Source: an uncultured Erwinia sp. (lineage in GTDB: Bacteria > Pseudomonadota > Gammaproteobacteria > Enterobacterales > Enterobacteriaceae). Taken from it: DNA of 35,820 nucleotides. A program made the translations under genes and the position numbers. The notes under the pieces are model-generated. The model had not been told where the DNA came from and made no database searches. It was given only the letters and a program-made list of their open reading frames with translations. The number at the start of each line of letters is the position of its first letter. The first letter of the stretch is position 1. Shown here one piece after another: positions 1-8,523 of this stretch. The stretch spans positions 1-35,820 of the forward strand of contig CAMIKG010000049.1 of NCBI GenBank assembly GCA_946221915.1. The letters are read 5' to 3'.

Positions 1-143
1 GACGAGTGAAGTGAAGGCACCGCGCGCAGCGTGGCGCGAGGACCAGCCAGACCGGAGAAACAGCCCGGCAGCGCCGGGCACAGCACAGTAAAAGACTTAA
101 CTGACAAGCATTAGACCGCAGGGTCCGTGACTGCGGCTAGCGA
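1..143. other. Region downstream of pstB, no gene recognised
   Basis: This short GC-rich stretch lies beyond the pstB stop codon. It holds two inverted repeats: a 7-bp stem with a 3-base loop at 63-79, and a 6-bp stem (CCGCAG/CTGCGG) at 116-136. One plus-strand frame stays open from the edge to about position 103, but its product resembles nothing I know. In E. coli the gene before ppk is purN, and this frame does not match the PurN C-terminus as I remember it. Confidence 0.5.
63..79 (-). terminator. Possible terminator hairpin after pstB
   Basis: GCCCGGC-AGC-GCCGGGC is a perfect 7-bp GC-rich stem with a 3-base loop, about 65 bases past the pstB stop. On the minus strand it is followed by TGTTTCTCC, a poor U-tract. 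A transcript end here is plausible but not certain. Confidence 0.35.
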
Positions 144-941
144 TCAGCCATACCTGCCGGTAATGTAATCCTCAGTACGCCGTGCTTTCGGCGCCGTAAA
201 CAGTTCATCCGTTTCCGCAAACTCCACCACGCTGCCATTATGCATAAAGGCCGTGTAATCAGAGACGCGCGCCGCCTGCTGCATGTTGTGCGTCACCAGC
301 ACCAGCGTAAAGTGCTGCTTCAGCGTGGTCATCAGCTCTTCAATCACCAGCGTGGAAATCGGGTCCAGCGCCGAGGTGGGTTCGTCAAGCAGCAGCACTT
401 CCGGCTCAATCGCCACCGCACGGGCAATCACCAGCCGCTGCTGCTGCCCGCTGGAGAGCGTCAGCGCATTCTGCCGCAGGCTGCCTTTGACCTCGCTCCA
501 TAACGCCGCCGCGCGCAGCGCGCGTTCCACCGCTTCATCCAGCACCCGCCGGTCACGTACGCCCTGCAGGCGCAGACCATAAACCACATTTTCATAAATC
601 GATTTCGGGAACGGATTCGGCCGCTGGAACACCATGCCGATACGTCTGCGCAGCGCCGATAAGTCGCCCGAGGCCTGCATAATCGACTCTTTTTCCAGCA
701 GAATATCCCCTTCCACCCGGCAGCCATCAATCACGTCATTCATACGGTTGAAGCAGCGCAGCAGCGTCGACTTGCCGCAGCCCGATGGGCCAATCAACGC
801 CGTGATACGGTTTTTCGGCAAGCGCAGTGAGATATCCTGCAGCGCCTGTTTATCGCCATACCACAGCGATAAATGTGACAGTTCCAGCGCCGTGTCCGCC
901 GCGGCAAAATCCAGGGTTGAATGCATAGCAAATTCCATCAT
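144..941 (-). CDS. pstB: Phosphate import ABC transporter ATP-binding protein PstB
   Basis: Cytoplasmic ATPase of a phosphate ABC importer, 265 aa. The Walker A motif GPSGCGKST is at 51-59, the signature LSSGQQQR at about 161-168, Walker B VLLLDEP at about 181-187 and the H-loop histidine in VTHNMQQ near 217. The C-terminus TEDYITGRYG is the typical PstB ending. The signature has LSSGQ where PstB usually has LSGGQ. The first ATG (939-941) overlaps the pstA stop codon TAA by one base; further in-frame ATGs at codons 2 and 6 are possible starts. It is the last gene of pstC-pstA-pstB, and no phoU or pstS is in view. Family assignment is firm; phosphate as the substrate rests on homology. Confidence 0.93.
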   Translation of the reverse strand: MMEFAMHSTLDFAAADTALELSHLSLWYGDKQALQDISLRLPKNRITALIGPSGCGKSTLLRCFNRMNDVIDGCRVEGDILLEKESIMQASGDLSALRRRIGMVFQRPNPFPKSIYENVVYGLRLQGVRDRRVLDEAVERALRAAALWSEVKGSLRQNALTLSSGQQQRLVIARAVAIEPEVLLLDEPTSALDPISTLVIEELMTTLKQHFTLVLVTHNMQQAARVSDYTAFMHNGSVVEFAETDELFTAPKARRTEDYITGRYG

Positions 942-2593
942 TATTGCACCAGGGTGCGGTAGCGCTCACGCAGGCGGTGACGTAATCCCATCGCCGCCAG
1001 ATTCAGTCCTAACACAATACACACCAGCAACAGCGCGGTAGCATACACCAGTGGCCGGTCCGCTTCGGTATTGGGACTCTGAAACGCCAAATCGTAAATT
1101 TGAAAGCCCAGGTGCATAAATTTACGGTCGAGGTGCAAATAAGGGAAAATGGCGTCCACCGGCAGTTCCGGCGCCATCTTCACCACCCCGACCAGCATCA
1201 GCGGCGCGGTCTCGCCCGCCGCGCGCGCCACCGCCAGAATCAGCCCGGTGATCATCGCTGGCAAAGCCAGCGGCAGAGTAATATGCCATAAGGTTTCCGC
1301 CTGAGTTGCCCCCAGCGCCAGCGACCCCTGGCGCAGCGAGGCCGGAATGCGCGTCAGCCCCTCCTCCGTGGCGACAATCACCACCGGCAGCGTCAGCAGC
1401 GCCAGCGTCAGCGAGGCCCACAGCAGCCCAGGCGTGCCAAAAGTCGGATTGGGCAGCGTCGACGGAAATAACAGCTGATCGATGGTGCCGCCAATCAGCC
1501 AGACAAAAAAGCCGAGGCCAAATACGCCGTACACAATTGATGGCACGCCCGCCAGATTCACTACGGCGATACGCACCAGCCGTGTCAGCGCATTGCGTCG
1601 GGCATACTCATGCAGCCAGACTGCCGCCACCACGCCCAGCGGCATCACCACCAGCGACATCAGCACCACCATTAATACCGTGCCGAAAATGGCCGGGAAC
1701 ACGCCGCCTTCCGACTGGTTCTCTGCCGGTGAGTCATGGACGAAGTGCCACAACTGACTGGCGAAATGGCGCCATTTCTCGCTGCTGGTCATCGCATTCG
1801 GATACCAGGCGGCCACCACCTGTGCCAGCGGAATACGCTGCACTTTACCGCTGCTGTCACGCAGCAGCAGCGCACCGCGATCGACCTCATTGCTCAGCAG
1901 CGCCAGCCGTGCCGCCGCACGGACAAACTGACGCTGCAGTTCCGCACGATCCGCCTGATGAATCGACTGCTGCTGGGCATCAAAGCGATGTTCTGCGCGC
2001 AGTTCCTCAGCCTGATGCTCCAGCGCTTCCAGCTGGGTATTAATGCGCGCCATCTGACGCAGGCGAATATCCGCCATCTGCTCCAGCTGTTCGCGCGTCT
2101 GCTCCAGACGTGCATGCAGCACCGTATTCAGATCGCGCGCAATCAGCGGCTGCGAACCATCGAGTAATCCTTCAAACCAGCCATAAGCGTTACCGCCGCT
2201 GCGCCGCTGCAACACGATAATCTCTTTCGGCTGCTGTCGTTGCCGGATGTCGCTGGATAACAGCGTGCGGAAATCGAAACCGGCGACGTCTCGGTTACCG
2301 GTTTTCAGCAGATAACGCGTCACGCTGTCCGGCAGATCCGCAGGCAACGTCGCGCCGCTGGCCGCCAGTTGCTGGCGTGAAACGGTACTGCTGCTGACCA
2401 CTTCCGCCAGCACCTGCATCTTGCCCGCCCCGGCCTGATTGAGAGTAAAGAGCGTAACGGGCTGCGGCCAGAACCCGCGCAGTCCCTGCCATCCCAGCAG
2501 CATCAGCAACAGCAGGAACGCCAGCAGGCTAAAGGCGACCGCACCGCCCGTCAGCCAGCGCCAGCGCTCGCTGGCGCGCATCCACTTATTCAT
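941..2593 (-). CDS. pstA: Phosphate ABC transporter permease PstA, long-domain type
   Basis: Inner-membrane permease, 550 aa, nearly twice the roughly 300 aa of E. coli PstA. A first membrane segment (about 17-36) is followed by a periplasmic insert of some 250 residues. This insert contains a long Q/E/R-rich helical stretch, probably coiled coil, at about 155-232. The C-terminal half (from about 298) is the ordinary transport domain with an EAA loop (SLRQGSLALGATQAETL). Its ATG overlaps the pstC stop in an ATGA arrangement, and its stop overlaps the pstB start, so the three genes are translationally coupled. Long PstA variants of this kind are known in other gamma-proteobacteria; the job of the periplasmic extension is unknown to me. 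Confidence 0.87.
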   Translation of the reverse strand: MNKWMRASERWRWLTGGAVAFSLLAFLLLLMLLGWQGLRGFWPQPVTLFTLNQAGAGKMQVLAEVVSSSTVSRQQLAASGATLPADLPDSVTRYLLKTGNRDVAGFDFRTLLSSDIRQRQQPKEIIVLQRRSGGNAYGWFEGLLDGSQPLIARDLNTVLHARLEQTREQLEQMADIRLRQMARINTQLEALEHQAEELRAEHRFDAQQQSIHQADRAELQRQFVRAAARLALLSNEVDRGALLLRDSSGKVQRIPLAQVVAAWYPNAMTSSEKWRHFASQLWHFVHDSPAENQSEGGVFPAIFGTVLMVVLMSLVVMPLGVVAAVWLHEYARRNALTRLVRIAVVNLAGVPSIVYGVFGLGFFVWLIGGTIDQLLFPSTLPNPTFGTPGLLWASLTLALLTLPVVIVATEEGLTRIPASLRQGSLALGATQAETLWHITLPLALPAMITGLILAVARAAGETAPLMLVGVVKMAPELPVDAIFPYLHLDRKFMHLGFQIYDLAFQSPNTEADRPLVYATALLLVCIVLGLNLAAMGLRHRLRERYRTLVQ

Positions 2594-4719
2594 CCCTGCA
2601 CCTCATGCTGACCAAAACGCTGCCTGAGCCGCTGACGCACCACTTCCGCCAGTGTATTCACCACCAGGGTAAACACCAGCAGCACCAGCGCACTGAGGAA
2701 CAGAATACGATAATGGGCGCTGCCTGCCGCGGCTTCCGGCATCTCCACCGCGATATTGGCCGACAGCGTACGCAAACCGCTGAACAGCCCGCCGTCGGTC
2801 ACCGGGGTATTACCGGTTGCCATCAGCACAATCATTGTCTCTCCGACCGCGCGACCAAAACCAATCATCAGCGCGGCGAAAATCCCGGCCGAGGCGCTGG
2901 GTAACACGACACGCGACAGGGTTTGCCATGGCGTGGCGCCCAGCGCCAGCGATCCCTGACCGAGTGAGGCGGGAACACTGAAAATAGCGTCTTCCGCCAG
3001 CGTAAAAACCAGCGGCACCAGCGCAAAACCCATCGCCACGCCCGCCACCAGCAGGTTACGCTGCTCATAGCCCTGCGCCAGACGCTCTGCTAATCCGTGA
3101 CCAAACAGCACGCGATCCAGCTGTGGCGCCAGCCACAGGCAAAGCAGACCAGCCAGCAGTAACAGCGGCACCAGCAGCCATATTTCACGTCCTTCCGCGC
3201 AGAGACGACGCCGCCAGTTTGCCGGTAAACGCCGTGATCCCCAGGCGCACAGCAATAGCGTGGCAGCCAGGGCAAACGGCAGCAGCAACACCCCTGCCAG
3301 CTGGTCAGCAATACGCGGCGCCAGCCAGAGCCCGGCAATCAACCCCACCACCACGCTGGGCAGCGCGCCCATCATTTCAATTCCCGGCTTTACCCAGCGC
3401 CGCAGTGCAGGCGACATAAACCAGGCGGTGTAGATCGCCGCCGCCAGCGCCAGCGGGGTGGCAAACAACAGCGCCAGCGCGGCAGCTTTCAGCGTGCCCG
3501 CCACCATCGGCACCAGACTGAATTTCGCCTGGAAATGATCGCTGGCGGCGCTGGACTGCCATACCCAGGCGGGTTGCGGATAATGTTCGTACCAGATTTT
3601 CTGCCACAGATTACGCCAGCTGAAATCAGGCCATGGATTATGCAGAAGATAGTAGTGCCACTTCCCTTCCCGCTCCGTCAGCAAACCATCGCCCTGCGGT
3701 GCAAACTGCGCACTGGTGATCCCCGCCGCCAGTTTCTGGCTGAAAATCGGCCCCTGCTGTTTACTGGCATAGATTTGGAAGTCACCCTGCGGGCTGAACG
3801 TGGCGAAGACGCGGCGCAGCGGCTCGCTGACAATCAGCGGCTGCGTGGCGCCAAAGTGACGAATAAATTGCAGATGCGGACCGGTGGGGCTGGCAATATC
3901 AAACCACTGGCCGATACCGCCGGGACCAGCCAGCAGCAGCGAACTCCCGCCGCTTAACAGCACCATCTGCTGCGGTTTTTCCTGTAAGGTAATGGTATCG
4001 CGCAGCGTGATGGCATCCGCGTCGATGCGCCAGACGCGCAGCCGATCCCCGGCCAGTGCAAACAGCAGCTGACCATCGGGACTCAGTATCAGCTGGTCGT
4101 TACCCGCGCTGTTAATAGTGCGGATTTGTGCTGGCTGGTTCTGCTGCAGGTCTGCCAGCACCAGATGATCCCCGGCAGAGGCGGCGACCCGCCACTCATC
4201 GGCGCTGATACGGGCGACGGCGGGATGCTGTAACGGTTGCGATGAAAGGGTCTGCGACCGCTCGCCCAGCGGGAAGCGCCACTGCGGTGCACGCGGATCA
4301 GTGGTTAAATCTGCCGCAACCAGTTTCACACTGTCATCAGACTGTAATAAAAGCACCGCAGATTTATCGGCGGTAAGCGCCGCCTGCACCGGGCCGCTTG
4401 CCAGCTGCAGTCCGGGTTGCGCCGGTTCACCGCTGAGCGGGATAAAGCGCGCCATGCCTTGCTGGTCAATGCGCCAGCCCCATTTGTCGTTCAGACCGAT
4501 GGCGACGGCGGGCTGCGGCTGCCACAGCGCAAATGTGCTGACTGGCTGTAGTGAAGGTGATGAGAATAACGGTGTCACCACCCAGATGAGCCAGAAGAAA
4601 AGCAGCATCATGATCAACAAAATGCCAACGCCAGATGCTGTTACCACGCGACGCGTCAGCCGGTCGATAAATCGCCGCCGTCTGTCGCTGAACTGCACAG
4701 GAATATGGTTCTCGATCAT
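2590..4719 (-). CDS. pstC: Phosphate ABC transporter permease PstC, with periplasmic beta-rich domain
   Basis: Inner-membrane permease, 709 aa, against about 320 aa for E. coli PstC. Membrane segment 1 is at about 25-51. It is followed by some 340 periplasmic residues rich in short strand repeats (for example LILSPDGQLLFALAGDRLRV near 210-229) that look like a beta-propeller. The transport domain starts near 400, with an EAA loop (SLGQGSLALGATPWQTL) at about 585-601 and the FGRAVGET motif near 621-628. The start at 4719 has only a weak ribosome-binding site (GGAAA about 12 bases upstream). It heads an overlapping operon with pstA and pstB and is divergent from ppk. The propeller could bind or sense a ligand, or replace part of the role of PstS; that is inference. 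Confidence 0.85.
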   Translation of the reverse strand: MIENHIPVQFSDRRRRFIDRLTRRVVTASGVGILLIMMLLFFWLIWVVTPLFSSPSLQPVSTFALWQPQPAVAIGLNDKWGWRIDQQGMARFIPLSGEPAQPGLQLASGPVQAALTADKSAVLLLQSDDSVKLVAADLTTDPRAPQWRFPLGERSQTLSSQPLQHPAVARISADEWRVAASAGDHLVLADLQQNQPAQIRTINSAGNDQLILSPDGQLLFALAGDRLRVWRIDADAITLRDTITLQEKPQQMVLLSGGSSLLLAGPGGIGQWFDIASPTGPHLQFIRHFGATQPLIVSEPLRRVFATFSPQGDFQIYASKQQGPIFSQKLAAGITSAQFAPQGDGLLTEREGKWHYYLLHNPWPDFSWRNLWQKIWYEHYPQPAWVWQSSAASDHFQAKFSLVPMVAGTLKAAALALLFATPLALAAAIYTAWFMSPALRRWVKPGIEMMGALPSVVVGLIAGLWLAPRIADQLAGVLLLPFALAATLLLCAWGSRRLPANWRRRLCAEGREIWLLVPLLLLAGLLCLWLAPQLDRVLFGHGLAERLAQGYEQRNLLVAGVAMGFALVPLVFTLAEDAIFSVPASLGQGSLALGATPWQTLSRVVLPSASAGIFAALMIGFGRAVGETMIVLMATGNTPVTDGGLFSGLRTLSANIAVEMPEAAAGSAHYRILFLSALVLLVFTLVVNTLAEVVRQRLRQRFGQHEVQG

Positions 4720-4874
4720 GCCGGTTATGGTTTCCGTTTATCAGGGAGCCGCTATGTTGCCCGTAGCCGGTTGATAAGACAACTGTTGACGTTGGACATT
4801 GCTGCCATACTCTCGCCATAATGGCGGTGGACACTGGAGTACCTTACGTCCCAAATCAGCATAATGGAGTAAAA
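4720..4874. promoter_or_regulatory. Divergent pstC / ppk promoter region
   Basis: The 155 bp between the divergent pstC and ppk starts must hold both promoters. I looked on both strands for PhoB-box half sites (CTGTCAT, 11-bp period) and found no convincing pair. TTGACG at 4786-4791 could be a -35 element for ppk, but no -10 hexamer stands at good spacing. A GGAG Shine-Dalgarno at 4866-4869 precedes the ppk ATG. Confidence 0.4.
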
Positions 4875-6935
4875 ATGGGTCAGGAAAAGTTATACATCGA
4901 AAAAGAATTAAGCTGGTTATCCTTTAATGAACGCGTATTGCAGGAAGCCGCAGACAAATCCAACCCGCTGATTGAACGTATGCGCTTTTTGGGCATTTAT
5001 TCTAATAACCTCGACGAGTTCTACAAGGTCCGCTTTGCCGACCTTAAGCGCCGTATTTTAATCGGGGAAGTGCAGGGTTCCGTTTCCACACCGCGTCATC
5101 TGCTGAAAAAGATCCAGCAGCGCGTGATGAAGAATGAGCAGGAGTTTGACGGCTTGTATAATGAGTTGCTGCTGGAGATGGCACGCAACCAGATTTTCCT
5201 GATTAATGAGCGTCAGCTGTCGCCTAACCAGCAGAGCTGGCTGCGTCACTACTTCAAACACAACCTGCGCCAGCACATCACGCCAATCGTGATTAATGAT
5301 GAAACGGATCTGATTGAGTTCCTGAAAGACGATTACACCTACCTGGCGGTAGAGATTATTCGCGGCGAAGAGATTCGCTATGCGCTGCTGGAAATCCCGT
5401 CAGATAAAGTGCCGCGTTTCGTCAATCTGCCCCCTGAAACGCCGCGCCGCCGCAAACCAATGATCCTGCTGGATAACATCCTGCGTTACTGCCTTGATGA
5501 CATTTTCAAAGGCTTCTTCGATTACGACGCCCTGAACGCCTATTCGATGAAAATGACGCGCGACGCAGAATACGACCTGGTGACCGAGATGGAATCCAGC
5601 CTGCTGGAATTGATGTCCTCCAGCCTGAAACAGCGTCTGAATGCGGAACCGGTACGTTTTGTCTATCAGCGTGATATGCCCAGCGCGATGGTGGAGCTGC
5701 TGTGTGAAAAACTGAGCATCTCCAACTATGATTCGCTGATCCCGGGCGGCCGTTACCATAATTTTAAAGACTTTATCGGCTTCCCGAATGTCGGGAAAGC
5801 GAACCTGGTCAACAAACCGCTGCCGCAGCTGCGCCACATCTGGTTCGACGGCTTCCGTAACGGCTTTGACGCCATCCGTAATCGCGATGTTCTGCTCTAC
5901 TATCCGTACCATACCTTTGAACACGTGCTGGAACTGCTGCGTCAGGCGTCGTTTGACCCGAGCGTACTGGCGATTAAAATCAATATTTACCGCGTCGCGA
6001 AAGACTCACGCATCATGGATGCGATGATTCATGCTGCCTACAACGGTAAGAAAGTCACTGTGGTGGTGGAACTGCAGGCACGCTTCGATGAAGAGGCTAA
6101 TATCCATTGGGCGAAACGCCTTACTGAAGCCGGTGTGCAGGTGATCTTCTCTGCGCCGGGCCTGAAAATTCATGCCAAATTGTTCCTGATCTCGCGCCGT
6201 GAAAATGACGAAATTGTGCGCTATGCGCATATCGGCACCGGTAACTTTAACGAGAAAACAGCGCGTATTTATACCGACTACTCGCTGCTGACCGCCGATG
6301 CGCGCATTACCAATGAAGTGCGCCGGGTGTTTAACTTTATTGAAAACCCGTATCGCCCGGTCACCTTTGAACACCTGATGGTATCGCCGCAAAACTCCCG
6401 TCAGATGCTGTATCAGCTGATCGACAATGAAATCGCCAATGCGCAGAACGGCATCGGCGGCGGCATCACGCTGAAGGTCAACAACCTGGTGGATAAAGGC
6501 CTGGTGGATCGTCTGTATGCTGCGTCAGGCGCCGGGGTGAAGGTCAATCTGCTGGTGCGCGGCATGTGCTCGCTGATCCCGAACCTGGAAGGCATCAGTG
6601 AAAATATTCGCGTGATTAGCATCGTTGACCGTTACCTTGAGCATGACCGCGTCTATATTTTTGATAACGCTGGCGACAAGAAAGTGTACCTTTCTTCTGC
6701 AGACTGGATGACACGCAACATCGACTATCGTATCGAAGTCGCGGTATCCCTGCTGGATCCGGTACTGAAACAGCGCGTACTGGATATCATCGACCTGCTG
6801 TTCAGTGATACCCTGAAGGCCCGCTTCGTTGATAAAGAGCTGAGTAACCGTTATGTGCCGCGTGGCAATCGCCGTAAGGTGCGCGCGCAGTTAGCCATTT
6901 ACGATTACATCAAATCCCTGGAACAACCTGAATAA
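4875..6935 (+). CDS. ppk: Polyphosphate kinase 1
   Basis: Reversibly transfers the ATP gamma-phosphate onto polyphosphate chains; membrane-associated. The protein has 686 aa (E. coli 688) and is near-identical in long blocks, for example IEKELSWLSFNERVLQEAA at the N-terminus and YVPRGNRRKVRAQLAIYDYI at the C-terminus. The phosphorylated histidine lies in GLKIHAKLFLI (about residue 433) and the second catalytic histidine in YLEHDRVYIF (about 590). Two residues are missing relative to E. coli at HIWFD-GFRNGF. I set the start at 4875 because GGAG lies 5 bases upstream and MGQEKLYIEKELSW matches E. coli; an in-frame extension to 4821 is probably not translated. It is followed after 8 bases by ppx, forming the usual ppk-ppx operon. 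Confidence 0.97.
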   Translation: MGQEKLYIEKELSWLSFNERVLQEAADKSNPLIERMRFLGIYSNNLDEFYKVRFADLKRRILIGEVQGSVSTPRHLLKKIQQRVMKNEQEFDGLYNELLLEMARNQIFLINERQLSPNQQSWLRHYFKHNLRQHITPIVINDETDLIEFLKDDYTYLAVEIIRGEEIRYALLEIPSDKVPRFVNLPPETPRRRKPMILLDNILRYCLDDIFKGFFDYDALNAYSMKMTRDAEYDLVTEMESSLLELMSSSLKQRLNAEPVRFVYQRDMPSAMVELLCEKLSISNYDSLIPGGRYHNFKDFIGFPNVGKANLVNKPLPQLRHIWFDGFRNGFDAIRNRDVLLYYPYHTFEHVLELLRQASFDPSVLAIKINIYRVAKDSRIMDAMIHAAYNGKKVTVVVELQARFDEEANIHWAKRLTEAGVQVIFSAPGLKIHAKLFLISRRENDEIVRYAHIGTGNFNEKTARIYTDYSLLTADARITNEVRRVFNFIENPYRPVTFEHLMVSPQNSRQMLYQLIDNEIANAQNGIGGGITLKVNNLVDKGLVDRLYAASGAGVKVNLLVRGMCSLIPNLEGISENIRVISIVDRYLEHDRVYIFDNAGDKKVYLSSADWMTRNIDYRIEVAVSLLDPVLKQRVLDIIDLLFSDTLKARFVDKELSNRYVPRGNRRKVRAQLAIYDYIKSLEQPE

Positions 6936-6943
6936 AAGTTACT

Positions 6944-8470
6944 ATGCCAATATCCCACAAAAGTACGCCCAAACCGCAGGAATTTGCTGCCATTGACCTC
7001 GGTTCAAACAGCTTTCACATGGTGATTGCCCGGGTTGTCGACGGCGCCATGCAGGTTCTGGGCAGACTGAAACAGCGGGTACACCTGGCCGATGGCCTGG
7101 ATGCAAATAACGTACTCAGCGAAGAGGCGATTCAGCGCGGGCTTAACTGCCTGGCGCTGTTTGCCGAACGTCTGCAGGGATTCAGCGCGGCGAATGTCAC
7201 CATTGTTGGTACGCACACGCTGCGCCAGGCAGTGAACGCTGAAGATTTCCTGCAACGCGCTGCCGATGTTATCCCCTATCCGATTGAAGTGATCTCCGGT
7301 CATGAGGAGGCCCGCCTGATTTTTATGGGTGTGGAACATACTCAGCCGGAGAAGGGGCGCAAGCTGGTGATTGACATTGGCGGTGGCTCAACTGAACTGG
7401 TGATCGGTGAAGATTTTGAGCCAAAGCTGGTGGAAAGCCGCCGCATGGGTTGCGTCAGCTTCGCTCAGCTCTACTTCCCACAGGGAGCAATCAGCAAAGA
7501 GAACTTCCGCCGTGCGCGCCTCGCCGCCACGCAAAAGCTGGAAACGCTGGCGTGGCAGTACCGCCTGCTCGGCTGGCAGTATGCGCTGGGCGCGTCGGGT
7601 ACCATCAAAGCCGCCTGCGAAGTGCTGCTGGCTATGGGCGAGAAAGAAAAAATCGTTACCCCCGAGCGGCTGGAGATGCTGTACGAAGAGGTGATCAAAC
7701 ACCGCTCTTTTGATGCCCTTAGCCTGCCAGGTCTGTCGGAAGAGCGTAAAGCAGTGTTTGTTCCCGGGCTGGCAATCCTGTGCGGCGTGTTTGATGCGCT
7801 GGCTATCCGTGAACTGCGTCTTTCCGACGGCGCGCTGCGTGAAGGCGTGCTGTATGAGATGGAGGGCCGTTTCCGTCATCAGGATATCCGCAGCCGTACC
7901 GCGCAGAGTCTGGCGAATCACTACAATATCGATACCGATCAGGCGCGTCGCGTACTGGAAACCACTGAGCAGCTGTATCTGCAGTGGAAAGATCAGAATA
8001 CCAAACTGGCGAACCCGCAGCTGGCGGCGCTGCTGAAATGGGCGGCGATGCTGCATGAAGTCGGACTGACCATTAACCACAGCGGTATGCAGCGCCACTC
8101 GGCGTATATCCTGCAAAATACCAACCTGCCGGGCTTCAATCAGGATCAGCAGTCGCTGCTGGCGATGCTGGTGCGTTATCACCGTAAGGCAGTGAAGATT
8201 GAAGAGATGCCGCGTCTGACACTGTTTAAGAAAAAGCAGTTTCTGCCGCTGGTGTTCCTGCTGCGCTTAGGCGCGCTGCTGAATAACCAGCGCCAGGCGA
8301 CCACCAGACCGGCGTCGCTGCAGCTGGCGACCGAGGATGGCAGCTGGACGCTCACCTTCCCGAATGGCTATTTCGCGCAGAATAACCTGGTACAGCTCGA
8401 CCTTGAACGCGAGCAGGCGTACTGGCAGGAACTTGATGGCTGGAAACTGATTATTCAGGAAGAAGACTGA
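6944..8470 (+). CDS. ppx: Exopolyphosphatase
   Basis: Releases phosphate processively from polyphosphate ends; the enzyme family also acts on pppGpp. The protein has 508 aa (E. coli 513). The N-terminal ASKHA phosphate-binding loop is DLGSNSFHMVIARV (about 18-31), and a second phosphate loop DIGGGSTELVIG lies near 144-155. The C-terminal half carries an HD-type helical domain (MLHEVGLTINHSGMQRHSAY). The ATG at 6944 is 8 bases after the ppk stop, so the two genes are cotranscribed. A perfect hairpin follows the stop codon. Confidence 0.96.
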   Translation: MPISHKSTPKPQEFAAIDLGSNSFHMVIARVVDGAMQVLGRLKQRVHLADGLDANNVLSEEAIQRGLNCLALFAERLQGFSAANVTIVGTHTLRQAVNAEDFLQRAADVIPYPIEVISGHEEARLIFMGVEHTQPEKGRKLVIDIGGGSTELVIGEDFEPKLVESRRMGCVSFAQLYFPQGAISKENFRRARLAATQKLETLAWQYRLLGWQYALGASGTIKAACEVLLAMGEKEKIVTPERLEMLYEEVIKHRSFDALSLPGLSEERKAVFVPGLAILCGVFDALAIRELRLSDGALREGVLYEMEGRFRHQDIRSRTAQSLANHYNIDTDQARRVLETTEQLYLQWKDQNTKLANPQLAALLKWAAMLHEVGLTINHSGMQRHSAYILQNTNLPGFNQDQQSLLAMLVRYHRKAVKIEEMPRLTLFKKKQFLPLVFLLRLGALLNNQRQATTRPASLQLATEDGSWTLTFPNGYFAQNNLVQLDLEREQAYWQELDGWKLIIQEED

Positions 8471-8476
8471 GAAACA

Positions 8477-8505
8477 CAGCCGGTTCTCCTGCGGAGAACC
8501 GGCTG
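8477..8505 (+). terminator. Hairpin after ppx
   Basis: A perfect 13-bp stem with a 3-base loop (CAGCCGGTTCTCC / GGAGAACCGGCTG) starts 7 bases past the ppx stop and ends 18 bases before the tehB start. There is no T-tract on either side, so it may end transcription only partly, or instead protect the 3' end of the ppk-ppx message. Confidence 0.5.
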
Positions 8506-8523
8506 GCACAGACGAAACGTACT

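Noticed and set aside
1..103. 3' end of purN or another upstream gene on the plus strand.
   Set aside because: One frame is open but its translation does not match the C-terminus of E. coli PurN as I remember it or any other protein I know.
4786..4815. Possible Pho box around CTGTTGACGTTGGACATT.
   Set aside because: Only four of seven bases of a half site match and no second half site follows at 11-bp spacing.
4821..4874. Longer N-terminus for polyphosphate kinase, 18 extra residues.
   Set aside because: The extension is not in the E. coli protein, and GGAG is correctly spaced for the ATG at 4875.
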